Source of the DNA: CAWUKT01 sp041565275
GTDB taxonomy: Bacteria > Bacteroidota > Bacteroidia > J057 > JADKCL01
DNA: 15,840 bases
Assembly: GCA_041565275.1 (NCBI GenBank)
Contig: JBFGVE010000061.1
Location: forward strand, 1-15,840
Reading direction: 5' to 3'
The notes beneath the pieces were generated by a model. The model had not been told where the DNA came from. It worked only from the letters and a program-made list of their open reading frames with translations, and searched no databases. This document shows, piece by piece, positions 13,576 through 15,840 of the stretch (within the stretch, counting starts at the first letter, position 1; each line of letters starts with the position of its first letter). The translations under genes and the position numbers were made by a program.

Positions 13576-14669
13576 AGCAGAACAATTGAAGGATCTTGAA
13601 GCGCGGAGAGATGCGCTGAGGAGGTACCTTTGACGTTGATCATAAGTTAAACTTGATCCGTGACAAAGAGAACCAAGCTATATCCCCCGGCTTCTGGGAT
13701 GACTCTAAAGCAGCCGAGCGGATCCTTAAAGAGATAAAAGACCTGAAGACCTGGACAGACTACTACCAGCAAGTGAGTACCTCGCTTGAGGATCTGGATA
13801 TCTTATATGAATTCCAGAAGGAAGGTGAAGCAACACCTGAAGAAGTTGATATCGTCTACGAAAAAGCTACCTCTCTTCTTGAAGAATTGGAATTCCTCAA
13901 TATGCTACCACGGGAGGAAGACCGAATGAATTGTATAATGGAGATCAATTCAGGTGCAGGGGGTACTGAATCGGACGATTGGGCGGGCATGTTAATGCGC
14001 ATGTATCTACGTTATGCTGACAGCAAGAACTACACTGCAAGACTGATCGACCAACGCGACGGAGATGTTGCCGGTATCACCAAAGCAGTGCTTGAGATCG
14101 ATGGTGAATTTGCCTACGGACATCTCAAAGGTGAAAATGGAGTTCACCGGCTGGTCCGAATCTCTCCTTTTGATTCCCAGTCCCGTAGACATACCAGCTT
14201 TGCTTCGGTCTATGTCTATCCCAGGATAGACGATACGATCGAGATTGAAGTCAATGACGCAGACATCAAGTGGGACACCTTTCGCTCAGGCGGAAAAGGT
14301 GGGCAGAATGTGAATAAGGTCGAGACTGCGGTTCGATTGCATCACCTGCCCAGCGGAATTGTCATCGAATGCCAGCAAGAACGTTCGCAGCTTCAGAATA
14401 AGGAGAAAGCAAAGATCATGTTAAGATCCAAGCTCTACCAGTTAGAAATTGATGCACGGAACGCAGCCAGAGATGAAGTCGAAGGATCAAAGATGGCTAT
14501 TGAATGGGGCTCACAGATCAGAAACTATGTTTTTCAGCCTTACAAACTTGTCAAAGATGTCCGTAGTGGTCATGAAACCAGCAATGTACAAGCTGTCATG
14601 GATGGAGACCTTGACGATTTCATCAAAGCTTATCTTATGACTGCATCCGGGGCTGCATCCAAGACATAA
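13571..14669 (+). CDS. prfB: Peptide chain release factor 2 (programmed +1 frameshift)
   Basis: RF2 recognises UGA and UAA and triggers peptide release on the ribosome. The ATG at 13571 opens a 20-codon frame (ending RRDALRRYL) that stops at TGA 13631-13633. Skipping one base lets CTT be followed by GAC at 13632, and the second frame runs to 14669. The joined product, 13571..13630 plus 13632..14669, is 365 residues, as in E. coli. The codon-recognition tripeptide SPF is at 198-200 and the catalytic GGQ at 243-245, with the same 45-residue spacing as in E. coli. The residue matching E. coli position 246 variation is Ser, as in many active RF2s. GAGGTES marks the domain 2 entry. Low RF2 would favour the frameshift, giving autoregulation. 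The second frame alone would lack the N-terminus. Confidence 0.95.
13618..13634 (+). promoter_or_regulatory. RF2 programmed +1 frameshift signal
   Basis: The site reads GAGGAGGTACCTTTGAC. It has an internal Shine-Dalgarno-like AGGAGGT (13619-13625), two bases, the slippery CTT (13628-13630), then the UGA stop followed by C, a poor termination context. E. coli prfB has AGGGGGT at the same distance from CTTTGAC. Slippage of the Leu tRNA from CUU to UUU lets decoding continue with GAC (Asp). Confidence 0.95.
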
Positions 14670-14715
14670 TCCGTCGAGGTCAAATGGGACTGATATAGTT
14701 CCAAAATATGGTACA

Positions 14716-15618
14716 ATGCTCAAGATAGCCTGGTCCCCATATTATGCACACCCTCTACCGAAAGGTCATCGATTTCCTATGGATAAATACAATCTTATCC
14801 CTGACCAATTGATCTATGAGGGAATTATATCACAGGATAATCTGTTTGAGCCGGGTGTCCTGACTGAAGAGGAGGTACTACTTACCCATGACAAAGCATA
14901 CTGGCAAAAATTGAAGCACCTTACTCTGACACCCAAGGAGATCCGGAAAACCGGCTTTCCCTTGTCAGAGCGATTGGTCCATCGGGAGATAAACATAGGG
15001 AAAGGCACCTGGATGTGTACAGAGTTTGCACGTGCGTATGGTATTTCTATGAACGTCTCCGGAGGCACTCACCATGCTTTTTCAAACCGTGGTGAAGGAT
15101 TCTGCTTACTCAATGATATTGCGATGGCGGCTAATCTGCTACTCCGAGACCAACCTGATCAACAAATTCTGGTAGTCGACCTGGATGTCCACCAAGGCAA
15201 TGGAACTGCAGAAATTTTCCAAAACGAACCACGTGTCTTTACCTTTTCAATGCATTGCAGGTCCAATTACCCTCTTCAAAAGGGGAAGTCCGACCTGGAT
15301 CTGGAATTACCGCCATATATTGAAGACAACGCCTACCTGGAGCAACTCTATGCCACCTTGCCCCTACTGATCGATGAAGTTCAGCCAGACTTCGCATTTT
15401 ACCTGAGTGGCGTTGACATCATCGCAACCGACAAGCTTGGCCATTTCAGGGTCAGCCGGGAAGGCTGTAAAGCCAGGGACCATTTTGTTTTCGAGCAAAT
15501 GAAACGCAATGAAATTCCAGTCGTGGTTTCAATGGGAGGCGGGTACTCACCGCGTATTGCGGATATTGTGGAGGCGCACTGCAATACTTACCGGGTAGCT
15601 CAAGAGCTGTATTTTTGA
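14716..15618 (+). CDS. Histone deacetylase superfamily deacylase (AcuC/class IV-like)
   Basis: This 300-residue zinc-dependent deacylase belongs to the arginase/deacetylase fold family. The active-site pair His119-His120 is in SGGTHHAF. The zinc ligands are Asp157 and His159 in VVDLDVHQGNGT and Asp234 in YLSGVDI. The transition-state Tyr277 is in SMGGGYSP. All key residues are intact, so an active enzyme is expected. The compact length and the GTHHAF start resemble the HDAC11-like bacterial group rather than eukaryotic class I enzymes. Possible substrates are acetyl-lysine proteins, acylated polyamines or fatty-acylated lysines; none can be chosen from sequence. The ATG at 14716 follows prfB by 46 bp, so read-through from prfB is likely. 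It ends facing hemH. Confidence 0.88.
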   Translation: MLKIAWSPYYAHPLPKGHRFPMDKYNLIPDQLIYEGIISQDNLFEPGVLTEEEVLLTHDKAYWQKLKHLTLTPKEIRKTGFPLSERLVHREINIGKGTWMCTEFARAYGISMNVSGGTHHAFSNRGEGFCLLNDIAMAANLLLRDQPDQQILVVDLDVHQGNGTAEIFQNEPRVFTFSMHCRSNYPLQKGKSDLDLELPPYIEDNAYLEQLYATLPLLIDEVQPDFAFYLSGVDIIATDKLGHFRVSREGCKARDHFVFEQMKRNEIPVVVSMGGGYSPRIADIVEAHCNTYRVAQELYF

Positions 15619-15631
15619 GACATACATAAGC

Positions 15632-15656
15632 CAAAGGTTGGGAATTTCGACCTTTG
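15632..15656. terminator. Possible bidirectional terminator between deacylase and hemH
   Basis: CAAAGGT (15632-15638) and ACCTTTG (15650-15656) pair as a perfect 7-bp stem with an 11-nt loop, between two convergent genes. Neither side has a strong T-run, so strength is uncertain. Position between convergent stops (15618 and 15673) supports the call. Confidence 0.45.
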
Positions 15657-15672
15657 TATAAAGCCTGTTGTG

Positions 15673-15840
15673 CTAGCTTCTGCACATCGCAACGACGGAT
15701 TCTACCCACTGCGGATGTGTATTCAAACCCTCCACCAAAGTTAGCTCCTCCCCTCCCATCTCTTTGAATTCTTCTGCATATTCTTCACCAATCTCGATGA
15801 TGGTTTCCAGACAATCCGCCGTAAAGGCAGGACAAAAACA
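15673..15840 (-). CDS. hemH: Ferrochelatase, C-terminal end only
   Basis: Reading leftward from the right edge gives 55 residues starting CFCPAFTADCLETI and ending SVVAMCRS, then TAG (15675-15673). CPAF-x-ADCLET, then a Glu-rich helix, GGEELTLVEGLNTHPQWV and the closing segment match the C-terminus of ferrochelatases (CPGF-x-x-D-C-LET-L ... L-N-x-x-P-x-W/H). The enzyme inserts ferrous iron into protoporphyrin IX, or coproporphyrin III in some lineages, as a late step of heme synthesis. The catalytic His and Glu lie outside the window. The gene converges on the deacylase gene and is the only - strand gene with firm support. Confidence 0.88.
   Translation of the reverse strand, partial: CFCPAFTADCLETIIEIGEEYAEEFKEMGGEELTLVEGLNTHPQWVESVVAMCRS

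Noticed and set aside
13653..14669. RF2 starting at TTG 13653 as a separate gene
   Set aside because: This would remove 27 residues that match the RF2 N-terminus; the intact +1 frameshift site explains the stop at 13631.
15452..15709. 85-codon - strand ORF spanning the deacylase end and the hemH end
   Set aside because: Its frame differs from the ferrochelatase frame and it overlaps conserved codons of both neighbours.

Overview
The window looks like a chromosomal segment from a member of the Bacteroidota. Start codons mostly lack a Shine-Dalgarno sequence and follow A/T-rich stretches. Two gaps carry the Bacteroidota -7 promoter consensus TAnnTTTG. The gene set (DUF4412-like exported protein, small lipoprotein, ComEC without a C-terminal metallo-beta-lactamase domain, UPF0102 protein) also fits. 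A finer placement such as Saprospiria is only a guess. Nearly all genes are on the + strand; one partial gene enters on the - strand at the right edge. No tRNA, rRNA, CRISPR array, transposase or phage gene was seen.

Region 1 (1-3966) is the reductive pyrimidine degradation pathway: the end of dihydropyrimidinase (hydA), a nitrilase-family beta-ureidopropionase, and the two subunits of NAD-dependent dihydropyrimidine dehydrogenase (preT, preA). Together they would convert uracil or thymine to beta-alanine or beta-aminoisobutyrate plus CO2 and ammonia. The spacers hold a 21-bp tandem repeat, a 15-nt perfect palindrome and a 38-bp tandem duplication across the preT/preA junction.

Region 2 (4079-7217) is a two-gene unit: a cyclic-nucleotide-binding patatin-like phospholipase (NTE type) followed 10 bp later by a DadA/PuuB-like FAD amine or amino-acid oxidase.

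Region 3 (about 7218-9454) is visibly more AT-rich. It has a good promoter candidate, an uncharacterised antisense ORF, a GNAT acetyltransferase and an alanine/ornithine-racemase-family PLP enzyme, then a gene-free gap with two separate tandem repeats. With the neighbouring oxidase it could form a D-amino-acid module; this is inference.

Region 4 (9455-13476) holds comEC, an overlapping crotonase-family gene, a DUF4412-like secreted protein overlapping a small lipoprotein by 4 nt, and a YraN/UPF0102 protein.

Region 5 (13477-15840) holds prfB (release factor 2) with an intact autoregulatory +1 frameshift site, a class IV-like histone deacetylase-family deacylase, a possible bidirectional terminator, and the 3' end of ferrochelatase (hemH) on the - strand.

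No clearly new defence or mobile system is visible. The items most worth a second look are: the RF2 frameshift signal with a strong internal Shine-Dalgarno in a genome that otherwise seems not to use one; the cNMP-patatin/oxidase pair; the AT-rich acetyltransferase/racemase island; and the recurrence of adjacent imperfect tandem duplications in the intergenic spacers.
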